Origin: Saprospiraceae bacterium
GTDB lineage: Bacteria > Bacteroidota > Bacteroidia > Chitinophagales > Saprospiraceae
Assembly: GCA_020630955.1 (NCBI GenBank)
Contig: JAHDIE010000006.1
Span: forward strand, 74,190 to 138,189
DNA: 64,000 nucleotides
Reading direction: 5' to 3'
Below are positions 55,852 to 64,000 of the stretch, one piece after another. Position numbers and translations under genes: made by a program. Numbering within the stretch: the stretch's first letter is position 1; every line of letters starts with the position of its first letter. The notes under the pieces were generated by a model. The model was given only the letters and a program-made list of their open reading frames with translations, made no database searches and was not told the origin of the DNA.

Positions 55852-56757
55852 ATGAATGATTTTGCGTTAGAAGGGATGCACGTTGCCATTGCAATGGTTT
55901 TATTGCTTCTACTCGTAATTGGATTTATTCTGTTCTACAAAAACAGACTTTCCAAAACAAGTGGAGAAGCATTAAGGCAAAAATACGCAGGCGATAATTC
56001 GCAGGCAGCAAGAAATAAGTATCCTGAAGTAAATGTTTTTAAACTAACTCAACCCGTTTGGTTGTTTGGATTGGTTGCTGCACTACTAATGACCTTGTTC
56101 GCTTTTAGCTGGACAGCCTATGATGAAAGGGTAGACATTCCTGAAGGAGCTCTAGATTTTGAAGAAGAAATTGAAATAGAGCCACCTCGTACTGCTAAAC
56201 CGCCGCCACCTCCACCTCCGCCACCGCCACCGGTGATTGAGGAAGTGCCAGAAGAAGAAATTGAAGAAGAAGATGAGCCTGTTTTCCTAGATCAAACCAT
56301 TGATGAAGAAACAGTTATTGAAGAGCCTGAGGCTCCAGTAGAGGAAGATGCGCCGCCACCGCCGCCACCACCACCGCCGCCACCACCTGCAGAGGAAGAA
56401 ATTTTTAAGGTAGTGGAACAAATGCCAAGATTCCCAGGTTGTGAAGAATCGGGAGGAACCAAAGAAGAAATTGCAAAATGTGCTGAAGACAAAATGCTTC
56501 AGTTTATTTACAAAAACCTTAAATATCCTGCCATTGCAAGAGAGAATGGTGTAGATGGTATGGTTGTATTACAGTTTGTTGTAGATAAATCAGGTAATGT
56601 AACTGATGCAAAAATTGTTAGAGATATTGGAGCAGGTTGTGGTGATGCTGCAATGAAAGTAGTAAACCAAATGCCTCAATGGGTTCCAGGTAAACAAAGA
56701 GGAAGAGCTGTAAAAGTTCTTTATACCCTTCCAGTTAGATTTAAATTAGAAGGATAA
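55852..56757 (+). CDS. tonB: TonB family protein with proline-rich linker
   Basis: The 301-residue protein carries inner-membrane energy to outer-membrane transporters. I chose ATG 55852, since the in-frame TTG at 55786 adds an unlikely leader. Two hydrophobic helices are seen, at about residues 9-31 and 68-88, where a single one is usual. The linker holds runs of 11 prolines (residues 117-127) and 12 prolines (168-179) between acidic stretches. The C-terminal TonB domain includes KYPAIARENGVDGMVVLQFVVDKSG and the closing TLPVRFKLEG. Confidence 0.92.
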   Translation: MNDFALEGMHVAIAMVLLLLLVIGFILFYKNRLSKTSGEALRQKYAGDNSQAARNKYPEVNVFKLTQPVWLFGLVAALLMTLFAFSWTAYDERVDIPEGALDFEEEIEIEPPRTAKPPPPPPPPPPPVIEEVPEEEIEEEDEPVFLDQTIDEETVIEEPEAPVEEDAPPPPPPPPPPPPAEEEIFKVVEQMPRFPGCEESGGTKEEIAKCAEDKMLQFIYKNLKYPAIARENGVDGMVVLQFVVDKSGNVTDAKIVRDIGAGCGDAAMKVVNQMPQWVPGKQRGRAVKVLYTLPVRFKLEG

Positions 56758-56776
56758 AAACTTCTTTAGATAATAT

Positions 56777-56814
56777 AAAAGAGGCTGATTCTAATGAATC
56801 AGCCTCTTTTTTTT
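56777..56814 (+). terminator. Rho-independent terminator after tonB
   Basis: A 15-bp perfect stem, AAAAGAGGCTGATTC (56777-56791) with GAATCAGCCTCTTTT (56796-56810), has a four-base loop and is followed by four more T. Confidence 0.94.
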
Positions 56815-56954
56815 GCCTTTGAATGGTATAATTATTGATTTTGCATTAAAATAGTAGGCAAAGCCCATATGAAGAGCTTAACTTTAATGTTGAAACCCAT
56901 CTGGCAAAACTATCCACAACTTAAATTCGTTAGCTAATAACAGACATTTTCGCA

Positions 56955-58766
56955 ATGATGAATTATTTATTTAGTATTCTCTTTCTGATCATATTTGGAC
57001 TTGGACTTTCTGCTCAAGACAACAAACTTGCCGCCGAATATTACAAATCTGGAGAATATGAAAAGGCAGCTGAGGTATACAATCAAATGTATGTAAAGTC
57101 AAAGTATAAAAATGACTATTACTTTCAACAATTTATTCAGTCCTTGATTGCTGATGAAAATTTTGAAAGAGCCGAAGATGAAATTAAGGCACAGCTAAAA
57201 AGAACACCCAAGAATGTTCAGTTATATGTTACTTATGGCAATCTCTATGACAGAATGTTTGAGGAAGAAAAGGCAAAAAAACAATATAGGAAAGCCATCG
57301 AAAGTCTTCCAGCAGATCAAATGATCATTTCAAAACTAGGCAATGCTTTTCTTAGGCTTACTAAATATGATGAAGCTATCGAAGCCTATGAAAAAGGGGC
57401 AAAGTTAATGAATAACGATAAGCTCTTTGCGTACAATATGGCAGAGTTGTATAGAAGAAAGGGTGATAGTAAAGAAATGATCCGTCATTATCTTTTAGCG
57501 GCAGAATCTAATAAGAATTTATTAACAAGCCTAAAAACTAATTTTCAGAGAACATTAAAAAGTGAGGAAGAGTACAACGAATTAAAGTCACAGCTATTTA
57601 GCAAGGTGCAAGAATCTCCTGACAATATTCCTTATCAGGAATTATTACAATGGGTATATGTCCAAAACAACAATTACCATAAAGCCTTCGCCATCTCAAG
57701 ATCATTGGATCTTCAAACTGGAGAAAATGGAAAACGAGTTATGGATCTGGCGAGAATTGCATCCAATGCACAGGAATACGATGTAGCCGTTAAAGCCTAT
57801 CATTATATTACTGAAGAAAAAGGTGCTACCAATACTTATTACTTTGATGCAAAAAATGCTCTGCTTAATACAACTAGAAAAAAAATAACACAGAATTACG
57901 ATTATACAATTGCAGATCTTGATTCTCTAGATGCTGCCTATAATACTTTTTTGGATGAGTTCGGCATCAACACAAAGACTGCTTACATTGCGAAACAGTA
58001 TGGAGATTTTTTAGCCATTTATAAAAATGATCTTCCAAAATCAATTGAAGTACTACAAAACCTTTTGGATAGAGGAGGTCTTAATCCATATGTAGGAGCA
58101 AATGCAAAATTAAGTCTTGGAGATTACCTATTGATGTCTGGTGATGTTTGGGAATCTACCTTATTGTACTCTCAAGTTGATAAAGATTTCAAAGAAGAAC
58201 ATTTGGGAGAACAAGCAAGATTTAAAAATGCTATGCTATCCTACTACAATGGCGATTTTGAATGGGCTCAAGCTCAATTTGATATTTTAAAATCAGCGAC
58301 ATCTAGACTTATTTCTAATGATGCAATAGATAGATCAGTAACTATTATGGACAATCTTAATTTGGACACTACAGCAGTACCTCTCCAAATGTTTGCAGAA
58401 TCAGAACTCTTGTATTTTCAAAACAAATATGATGAATCATTTATTAAGCTAGATTCAATAACCGTTATGTTTCCCGAGCACGGATTATTGGATGACATTT
58501 TGTATGTCAAAGCACAATTGTATTGGAAGCTTAAGCAGTATGATGATGCAGAAGAAGCTTATAAAGAAATCATTGAAAAATATCCAGAAGAAATCAGAGC
58601 TGACAATTCAATTTTTGAATTAGCAGAATTGTACCAACTAGTTTTAGATCGACCAGAGGAGGCTGAAAAGCTATATGAAAAGTTATTTCTAGATTATTCC
58701 AGTAGTACCTTTGCAGTAGAATCACGAAAACGATATCGAATTCTTAGAGGGGATGATATTCAGTAA
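56955..58766 (+). CDS. Exported tetratricopeptide repeat protein
   Basis: The 603-residue protein has a signal peptide (MNYLFSILFLIIFGLGLSAQ). A long series of TPR-like helix pairs follows, for example YKSGEYEKAAEVYNQMY, LRLTKYDEAIEAYEKGAKL and LKQYDDAEEAYKEIIEKYP. It probably acts as a periplasmic scaffold; its partners are unknown. The DUF4286 gene starts six bases after its stop, suggesting an operon. Confidence 0.85.
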   Translation: MMNYLFSILFLIIFGLGLSAQDNKLAAEYYKSGEYEKAAEVYNQMYVKSKYKNDYYFQQFIQSLIADENFERAEDEIKAQLKRTPKNVQLYVTYGNLYDRMFEEEKAKKQYRKAIESLPADQMIISKLGNAFLRLTKYDEAIEAYEKGAKLMNNDKLFAYNMAELYRRKGDSKEMIRHYLLAAESNKNLLTSLKTNFQRTLKSEEEYNELKSQLFSKVQESPDNIPYQELLQWVYVQNNNYHKAFAISRSLDLQTGENGKRVMDLARIASNAQEYDVAVKAYHYITEEKGATNTYYFDAKNALLNTTRKKITQNYDYTIADLDSLDAAYNTFLDEFGINTKTAYIAKQYGDFLAIYKNDLPKSIEVLQNLLDRGGLNPYVGANAKLSLGDYLLMSGDVWESTLLYSQVDKDFKEEHLGEQARFKNAMLSYYNGDFEWAQAQFDILKSATSRLISNDAIDRSVTIMDNLNLDTTAVPLQMFAESELLYFQNKYDESFIKLDSITVMFPEHGLLDDILYVKAQLYWKLKQYDDAEEAYKEIIEKYPEEIRADNSIFELAELYQLVLDRPEEAEKLYEKLFLDYSSSTFAVESRKRYRILRGDDIQ

Positions 58767-58772
58767 TTGACT

Positions 58773-59090
58773 ATGACATCGAAAATAATTTATAATGTGA
58801 CCATCCAGGTCGAGAATGATATTGCAGAAGAATGGCTTCATTGGATGAAGAATACTCATATTCCAGATGTTATGGACACTGGCATGTTTGAAAGTTACCA
58901 GATTTCAAGAATTATTAAAGATAGCCCTGAAGGTGTAAATTACGCAGTTCAATATATCTGCCCGGATATGAAGACTTTGCATCAATACCAAATCAAACAT
59001 GCTCAAAAATTACAAGCCGAGCATGCTCAAAAGTATCAAGGAAAATTTGTTGCATTTCGAACCCTCATGGAAATTATAGCCAAGAGCTAA
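58773..59090 (+). CDS. DUF4286 family protein
   Basis: The 105-residue protein has the ferredoxin-like DUF4286 pattern: IIYNVTIQVENDIAEEWLHWMKNTHIPDVMDTG and, later, YAVQYICPDMKTLHQYQ. I take ATG 58773 over the TTG two codons upstream. Function is unknown. Conserved neighbours in Bacteroidota often include TPR proteins, as here. Confidence 0.88.
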   Translation: MTSKIIYNVTIQVENDIAEEWLHWMKNTHIPDVMDTGMFESYQISRIIKDSPEGVNYAVQYICPDMKTLHQYQIKHAQKLQAEHAQKYQGKFVAFRTLMEIIAKS

Positions 59091-59091
59091 C

Positions 59092-60360
59092 TTGAAGAAC
59101 CGTCAAGCTCTAATACTAATTTTAATAGCAAATATTATTTCTGGCATTGCCCAAGGAATAAGTATGATTGCTATTCCATGGTTTTTTGCAAAGCAAGGAA
59201 AACTGGACAGCTTTATTTGGTTTTTTATTATTACCAATATCCTCAGTCTAATATGGGTTCCATATGCAGGAATATTAATAGACAAATACAGTAGAAAAAG
59301 TGTTTTTCTGCTTACGAATCTTTTTTCCGGTATGTTACTATTGTGTCTATGTTATATTGGATTCAAGCAAGGAAACTTATCTCTTCAAAGCGTTGCATTG
59401 GTTTTTGTTCTGACATCCATGAACTACAATATTCATTATCCCAATCTCTATGCATTTATTCAAGAGATTACGCCTCAAAAGATGTACGGTAAAATAACTT
59501 CTATTTTAGAAATACAAGGTCAAGCCACCAATATTATTGCTGGTGCTATTGCTGTACTGTTACTAGAAGGAAGTAAAAATGGCATCATAGAAGTGTTAGG
59601 TATGCAAATTAATATATTCTCCATATTTAATTCTTGGAAGATTCATGAAATATTTCTAATTGATGCCATAACCTATTTCGCTTCCTTTACGATCATCAGC
59701 ATGATAAGTTATGTTGCTCTTACTGAAAGAAAGGAAGAAAAAACAAAAATTCTAACAAGGCTTAAGATTGGATTAAAATGGTTGGACAATAATAGAATCA
59801 CCTTTTTATTTGGAATATTAAGTTACTTTATCTTCACAACAGTTATGATAGAAGGCTTTTACCTAGGAGCTGCGTACGTCAGCAAACATTTGAATGCAAG
59901 CGGTGATGTGTATGCCAGTTCAGATATAGCTTATTCAGCAGGAGCAATTTTTAGCGGAATATTTATTAGACACATTTTTCAAAAAATAAATATTCCCGCA
60001 GGTATTATAATTCTTACACTTGCTACTTCCTCTTTGTTTATGATCCTATTTCTTACTAATTCAATTTCAATATTCTATGGAATGTTGTTTGTACTAGGAT
60101 TAACCAATGCTGGATCTAGAATACTGAGGGTAACATATCTTTTCAATAATATACCCAACCAGATATTTGGTCGTACCGCCAGCATCTTTAAGATATGTAA
60201 TATTTTAGTGAGGATAATCTTGTTGCTTTTATTCTCATTGTCGTTCTTTGAGCAAGCAAATAATGTTATCTATGCCTTTCTAACTTTATCATTATTTTTG
60301 CTTTTGACAGCAGGACTACTAATGTCCAAATATCGAAAATTTGACTTAAAAATATATTGA
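59092..60360 (+). CDS. Major facilitator superfamily permease, TTG start
   Basis: The 422-residue protein has about twelve membrane helices. It shows an MFS motif-A-like loop after helix 2 (GILIDKYSRKSVFLL) and a family-like start (NIISGIAQGISMIAIPWFF). The start codon is TTG at 59092, one base after the DUF4286 stop; no nearby ATG precedes helix 1. The substrate is unknown. Confidence 0.83.
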   Translation: MKNRQALILILIANIISGIAQGISMIAIPWFFAKQGKLDSFIWFFIITNILSLIWVPYAGILIDKYSRKSVFLLTNLFSGMLLLCLCYIGFKQGNLSLQSVALVFVLTSMNYNIHYPNLYAFIQEITPQKMYGKITSILEIQGQATNIIAGAIAVLLLEGSKNGIIEVLGMQINIFSIFNSWKIHEIFLIDAITYFASFTIISMISYVALTERKEEKTKILTRLKIGLKWLDNNRITFLFGILSYFIFTTVMIEGFYLGAAYVSKHLNASGDVYASSDIAYSAGAIFSGIFIRHIFQKINIPAGIIILTLATSSLFMILFLTNSISIFYGMLFVLGLTNAGSRILRVTYLFNNIPNQIFGRTASIFKICNILVRIILLLLFSLSFFEQANNVIYAFLTLSLFLLLTAGLLMSKYRKFDLKIY

Positions 60361-60375
60361 AATAATCTTAAAACA

Positions 60376-61521
60376 ATGGATTTTAAACTTACAGAAGAAC
60401 AGTTAGCGGTAAAGGAAGCGGCACGAGATTTTGCCCAACAATCACTCTTACCTGGGGTTATTGATAGAGACTCAAAAATGGAGTATCCAACAGCACAGGT
60501 AAAAGAGATGGCGCAACTTGGATTTTTAGGAATGATGGTTGACCCAGCCTATGGTGGTGGTGGAATGGACACGATCAGTTATGTCCTTGCCATGGAGGAA
60601 ATTTCAAAGATTGACAATTCTTGTAGTGTAATTATGTCTGTTAATAATTCTTTGGTTTGTTGGGGCATTGAGGCATTTGGAACAGAAGATCAAAAACAAA
60701 AGTATCTAACTAAGTTAAGTACTGGTGAATGGATAGGGGCATTTTGCTTGAGCGAACCAGAGGCGGGAAGTGATGCAACAAGTCAAAGAACAACAGCAAT
60801 AGATATGGGGGACCATTACCTATTAAATGGTACCAAAAATTGGATAACCAATGGTGGTACAAGCAATGTCCATATTGTCATTGCACAATCTGATGCTGAG
60901 AAGAAACATAGAGGAATCAATGCCTTTCTAGTGGAAACATCTTGGGAAGGAGTAAATATTGGTGCTAAGGAGGACAAATTAGGCATTAGGTCTTCAGATA
61001 CCCATACCATTATGTACAATGATGTGAAAGTTCCAAAAGAAAATAGAATAGGTGATGATGGCTTTGGGTTTAAATTTGCAATGAAAGTATTATCAGGTGG
61101 AAGAATTGGTATTGCTTCGCAAGCATTAGGAATTGCTCAAGGGGCCTTTGAATTGGCTACCAAATACAGTTTGGAGAGAGAAGCTTTTGGTAAACCGATT
61201 GCTAAGCATCAAGCTATATCTTTCAAATTAGCTGATATGGCAACAGATATCGAAGCAGCTCGTCTTCTGGTCTATAAAGCTGCAAGGATGAAAGATGAAG
61301 GTGAAGATTTTACAACCGCAGCCAGCATGGCCAAATTATTTGCTTCCTCTGCAGCTATGAAACATACTGTAGAAGCAGTTCAAGTTCATGGTGGATATGG
61401 ATTCGTTAAAGAATATCATGTTGAGCGTTTAATGCGAGACGCAAAAATCACTCAGATATATGAAGGAACTTCTGAAATACAAAAGCTGGTGATTGCGAGA
61501 GATATTTTGAGTACAAAGTAG
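60376..61521 (+). CDS. Acyl-CoA dehydrogenase (short/medium-chain type)
   Basis: The 381-residue flavoenzyme has the FAD-site motif FCLSEPEAGSDA, WITNGG, and the catalytic glutamate in QIYEGTSEIQKLVIARDIL. It oxidises acyl-CoA to enoyl-CoA with an electron-transfer flavoprotein as acceptor. Motifs match the butyryl-CoA dehydrogenase-like group, but chain length is not decidable. It starts 15 bp after the MFS gene. Confidence 0.95.
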   Translation: MDFKLTEEQLAVKEAARDFAQQSLLPGVIDRDSKMEYPTAQVKEMAQLGFLGMMVDPAYGGGGMDTISYVLAMEEISKIDNSCSVIMSVNNSLVCWGIEAFGTEDQKQKYLTKLSTGEWIGAFCLSEPEAGSDATSQRTTAIDMGDHYLLNGTKNWITNGGTSNVHIVIAQSDAEKKHRGINAFLVETSWEGVNIGAKEDKLGIRSSDTHTIMYNDVKVPKENRIGDDGFGFKFAMKVLSGGRIGIASQALGIAQGAFELATKYSLEREAFGKPIAKHQAISFKLADMATDIEAARLLVYKAARMKDEGEDFTTAASMAKLFASSAAMKHTVEAVQVHGGYGFVKEYHVERLMRDAKITQIYEGTSEIQKLVIARDILSTK

Positions 61522-61522
61522 C

Positions 61523-62620
61523 ATGGGAAAAACCTGGAGGATAGCAACAATTTTTGGTATACCTATTCACCTCCATTGGACATTGGGTTTATTTGTTTTG
61601 TTTTTTATTTGGTTTGCTAAACAAGAAGCCTTAAGTACTGAAAACATTGCTTTACTTTTTGGATTTGTCATCGCTCTATTTTGTTGTATACTACTTCATG
61701 AATTTGGACATTCCTTGACTGCAAAAAGATTTGGTGTCAAAACAAGAGACATTATTCTTAGTCCGATTGGCGGATTGGCCAGATTAGAGAGCATTCCAAA
61801 TGATCCATGGAAGGAATTTAAAATAGCCATTAATGGACCACTCGTAAATCTATTAATTGCTATAATCTTAGTTGTATTTATTTTACTTTTTGGATATCCA
61901 ATATTACCAGATATCAATAATGGTGTTGTAAGCATTGGATCTTCAAATTTCCTTCAGATGTTGATGTATACCAATATTGGAGTCTTTATGTTCAATTTAA
62001 TTCCAGCATTTCCGATGGATGGTGGACGAATTCTAAGATCCTTGTTAAGTCTAAAGTTAGGTCGAGTTTCTGCAACCAAATGGGCCAGTATTTTAGGCAA
62101 ACTACTCGCCATTTGTTTTACTCTATATGCTGTTTTCCATGGACATCTGTTGTTAATTATTATCGGACCCTTTATATACTTTTTGGCGGGTCAAGAATAT
62201 CGTCAGGTACTACTTTCTGATAAGATGAAAACAACAATTTTGTCTGAGATCATGGTAACAAAATTTACAAAGGTATATAATGATGAGCCTATAAATTCAT
62301 TATTGGAAAGTGTAGAATTAACGGATGAAAAGAATTTTTTGGTATATGATCATGAAGATCAAATCTGCGGAAGTTTGCCTGAATTGTTTTTAGAAGAAAT
62401 TAAAAATAACCCTTCTTCTTATACTTCCGTAAATGAAATCTCTAGTCCGAATTTCCTATATGTAGAATCAAAACAAAGTGTTGACAAAGTTTTTCAAATA
62501 ATGAAAGAGAAAGGTCTGGCCATAGTGGCCGTTGTAGAAAAAGAAATAGTCGTTGGTGTTGTTGACCGAACGACTATTTCAAGATTTATTTTTGAAAATA
62601 CTAAAAGAGGAATACTTTAA
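61523..62620 (+). CDS. Site-2-protease-like M50 peptidase with CBS-like C-terminus
   Basis: The 365-residue membrane protease has the zinc motif HEFGH (H59, E60, H63) and the second metal site in NLIPAFPMDGGRILRSLL. About six helices are followed by a cytoplasmic part of about 140 residues. That part resembles a CBS domain pair (LSEIMVTKFTKVYNDEPINSLLES; later LAIVAVVEKEIVVGVVDRTT). Such SpoIVFB-like proteases cut membrane regulators or remnants of signal peptides. It directly follows acyl-CoA dehydrogenase (one base) and overlaps the end of the convergent skp gene by four bases. Confidence 0.9.
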   Translation: MGKTWRIATIFGIPIHLHWTLGLFVLFFIWFAKQEALSTENIALLFGFVIALFCCILLHEFGHSLTAKRFGVKTRDIILSPIGGLARLESIPNDPWKEFKIAINGPLVNLLIAIILVVFILLFGYPILPDINNGVVSIGSSNFLQMLMYTNIGVFMFNLIPAFPMDGGRILRSLLSLKLGRVSATKWASILGKLLAICFTLYAVFHGHLLLIIIGPFIYFLAGQEYRQVLLSDKMKTTILSEIMVTKFTKVYNDEPINSLLESVELTDEKNFLVYDHEDQICGSLPELFLEEIKNNPSSYTSVNEISSPNFLYVESKQSVDKVFQIMKEKGLAIVAVVEKEIVVGVVDRTTISRFIFENTKRGIL

Positions 62621-63129
62621 ATTCCAAGTTTGGTTTTTACCACACTGATTAGATCATCACTTTCATCTGCACTAAGAATTCCGCCGACACTTGAATCGAA
62701 AATCATAGTGTATCCTTGTTCTTTTCCAATCTGTTCAATGGTATTTCTTACTTTTTCCAAGATTGGAGCATACATTTCTTCTCTCTTTTTTGCAACCAAG
62801 CTTTGAACTTCGTATTCATATTCTTGGATTTTTTGCTGTTCCAATGCAAGTTCTCCTTCTTTTTGTTGTTGTTGAACTGCCGATAGTGTACCACTTTGTG
62901 CTTCTTGAATATAGGCTTGATAATTTCCTTCAAAAGTTGAAACCATTGCTTGACCTTTTTCAACCAGCGTTTTTTGATACGCTACAATTTGATCATCTGC
63001 GGTACTAATTTCAGGCAATTCGGAAAGAAGTTGAATTGAGTTTATGTATCCAAATTTCTGAGCACTAAGGCTATTTGAAGAAATTAGAAAAACCATCATA
63101 AGGCTAAGAGTATATAATACCTTCTTCAT
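62617..63129 (-). CDS. OmpH/Skp family periplasmic chaperone
   Basis: The 170-residue protein has a signal peptide (ending SNSLSAQ). The Skp pattern follows: KFGYINSIQLLSELPEI, a long charged coiled coil of about 70 residues, and the end EQIGKEQGYTMIFDSSVGGILSADESDDL. Skp holds unfolded outer-membrane proteins in the periplasm. It lies directly downstream of bamA on the same strand, as usual in Bacteroidota. Confidence 0.93.
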   Translation of the reverse strand: MKKVLYTLSLMMVFLISSNSLSAQKFGYINSIQLLSELPEISTADDQIVAYQKTLVEKGQAMVSTFEGNYQAYIQEAQSGTLSAVQQQQKEGELALEQQKIQEYEYEVQSLVAKKREEMYAPILEKVRNTIEQIGKEQGYTMIFDSSVGGILSADESDDLISVVKTKLGI

Positions 63130-63238
63130 TGTTTTGTTAGTTATAGTTTTCTGTATAACGCTTAAAAGCGTGTTGGTTCTTAATAAATTTCGAATTTAAC
63201 CTAAATTTATCAACAGGTTAAATTTAGTTAATTGAATT

Positions 63239-64000
63239 TTAATCTGGTTCAAATCCAATAATAATTTGGAACTCTCCATAAGTATCAGAGCTATCTTTAT
63301 CAAAGCCCCATCCATAATCAAAGCCAAGTAGTCCAAACATTGGTAAGAAAACTCTTAGTCCTACCCCTGCTGATCTTCTTAGATCAAAAGGATTATAATT
63401 TTTAAATCCAATAAATGAGTTTCCTCCTTCTACAAATGCCAAGCCGTAGATCGTTGAACTTGGATTCAAAGAAATTGGATACCTTAATTCCATGGAGTAT
63501 TTGTTGAAAATGGTTGCTCCCCCTTCGTTATTGATAGGAAAATCATTGTCTTCATCGTAACCTCTCAATTTGATAATATCCTTACCGGTAATTCCTTGCT
63601 GCTGATTATTTAATCCATCACCTCCTAATTCAAATCTTTCAAAAGGAGAGAAACCAATATTTTTATCATAGAACCCAAGAATTCCAATTTTTGCACTTGT
63701 TGCAAAAACCAGCTTGTCTACAATATTATAGTACCATTCCGCATCAAATCTCCATTTGTGATATTCCAACAAATTAAATTTTAAAGCGGCTTCGGCTTCA
63801 TTGATCCACCGACTTCTATCCTCATCTGTGACCATATAACCACTGCCTAGCTTATTTCGTTCTCTTGCGATGATATCTTCTATATCCTGAGGTGTTAAAG
63901 ATTTAAATCCTATTCCAAAAGAAGAATAAGGAAGAGTTACCTGACCTGTCAATGAAACTTTACTTCCACCTCGAGGATACAATGGAGATAATATAGAACT
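63239..64000 (-). CDS. bamA: BamA (Omp85) C-terminal part, 5' end outside the window
   Basis: About 253 residues of the barrel end are seen. They include the PLYPRGGSKVSLTGQV region, GGDGLNNQQQGITGKDIIKLRGYDE (the conserved L6 loop is usually VRGY/IRGY; here LRGYDE) and the terminal strands GLLGFDYGWGFDKD and YGEFQIIIGFEPD. BamA inserts barrels such as SprA and PorP into the outer membrane. The chain ends with three residues after the last phenylalanine, which is unusual because the C-terminal aromatic residue is normally last. The skp gene follows after 109 bp. Confidence 0.92.
   Translation of the reverse strand, partial: SSILSPLYPRGGSKVSLTGQVTLPYSSFGIGFKSLTPQDIEDIIARERNKLGSGYMVTDEDRSRWINEAEAALKFNLLEYHKWRFDAEWYYNIVDKLVFATSAKIGILGFYDKNIGFSPFERFELGGDGLNNQQQGITGKDIIKLRGYDEDNDFPINNEGGATIFNKYSMELRYPISLNPSSTIYGLAFVEGGNSFIGFKNYNPFDLRRSAGVGLRVFLPMFGLLGFDYGWGFDKDSSDTYGEFQIIIGFEPD

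Noticed and set aside
56292..56492. Minus-strand open frame with glycine runs opposite the tonB proline runs
   Set aside because: It is the mirror of the CCN repeats in tonB, lacks any family pattern and overlaps a certain gene.

Overview
The window is about 64 kb of AT-rich chromosome from a member of the Bacteroidota. It looks closest to the Saprospiria-like lineages, which is an inference from gene content. The evidence is a giant SprA-type translocon protein, a PorP/SprF protein paired with an OmpA-family protein, a fused MurF-alanine racemase, Bacteroidota-style promoter boxes (TAnnTTTG), TonB, BatD, and a B-type succinate dehydrogenase operon. Gene density is high. I see no tRNA or rRNA genes, no insertion sequences, no prophage and no CRISPR array. 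Most of the window is conserved core chromosome rather than an accessory island.

Layout. 1-4.2 kb (minus): start of a SurA-like peptidyl-prolyl isomerase, then purD and murF-alr. 4.3-12.7 kb (plus): ruvA and sprA, closed by a strong terminator. 12.7-15.5 kb (plus): a Tat-exported DinB-fold protein, asnS and a Dabb lipoprotein. 15.5-21.9 kb (minus): DUF177, rpmF, ridA, trpS, an FAH-family enzyme, metK and two BatD-like genes. 22.0-29.6 kb (plus): radC, a four-helix-bundle protein, an ABC exporter, a small membrane protein, a glycosyltransferase and a large secreted multidomain protein. 29.6-34.7 kb (minus): metZ-like gene, OsmC and sdhCAB. 34.9-36.0 kb (plus): cyclophilin and a HAD hydrolase. 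36.0-38.5 kb (minus): methylmalonyl-CoA epimerase, a TauE-like permease and a class A serine hydrolase, all touching. 38.6-40.9 kb (plus): a two-component system. 41-46.6 kb (minus): two tandem uvrA paralogues. 46.9-48.3 kb (plus): an ECF sigma factor and a small secreted protein. 48.4-51.9 kb (minus): PorP/SprF and a PorE-like OmpA protein carrying an extra DUF1573 domain. 52-53.7 kb: DUF2279 and DUF3109 genes. 53.9-62.6 kb (plus): mitochondrial-type citrate synthase, gcvH, tonB, a TPR protein, a DUF4286 protein, an MFS permease, acyl-CoA dehydrogenase and a site-2 protease. 62.6-64 kb (minus): Skp/OmpH and the C-terminal part of BamA.

How the parts fit. One theme is envelope biogenesis and protein export: the SurA-like chaperone, Skp, BamA, SprA, PorP, the PorE-like protein and TonB. 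Others are peptidoglycan precursors (MurF-Alr), respiration and the TCA cycle (citrate synthase, Sdh), and DNA repair (RuvA, RadC, two UvrA). The features that most deserve a second look are the OmpA-DUF1573 fusion beside PorP, the BatD pair separated from any other bat gene, the tandem uvrA genes, and several unassigned DNA repeats in promoter regions. The best of these repeats is a 12-bp direct repeat with a 21-bp period in front of the response regulator.
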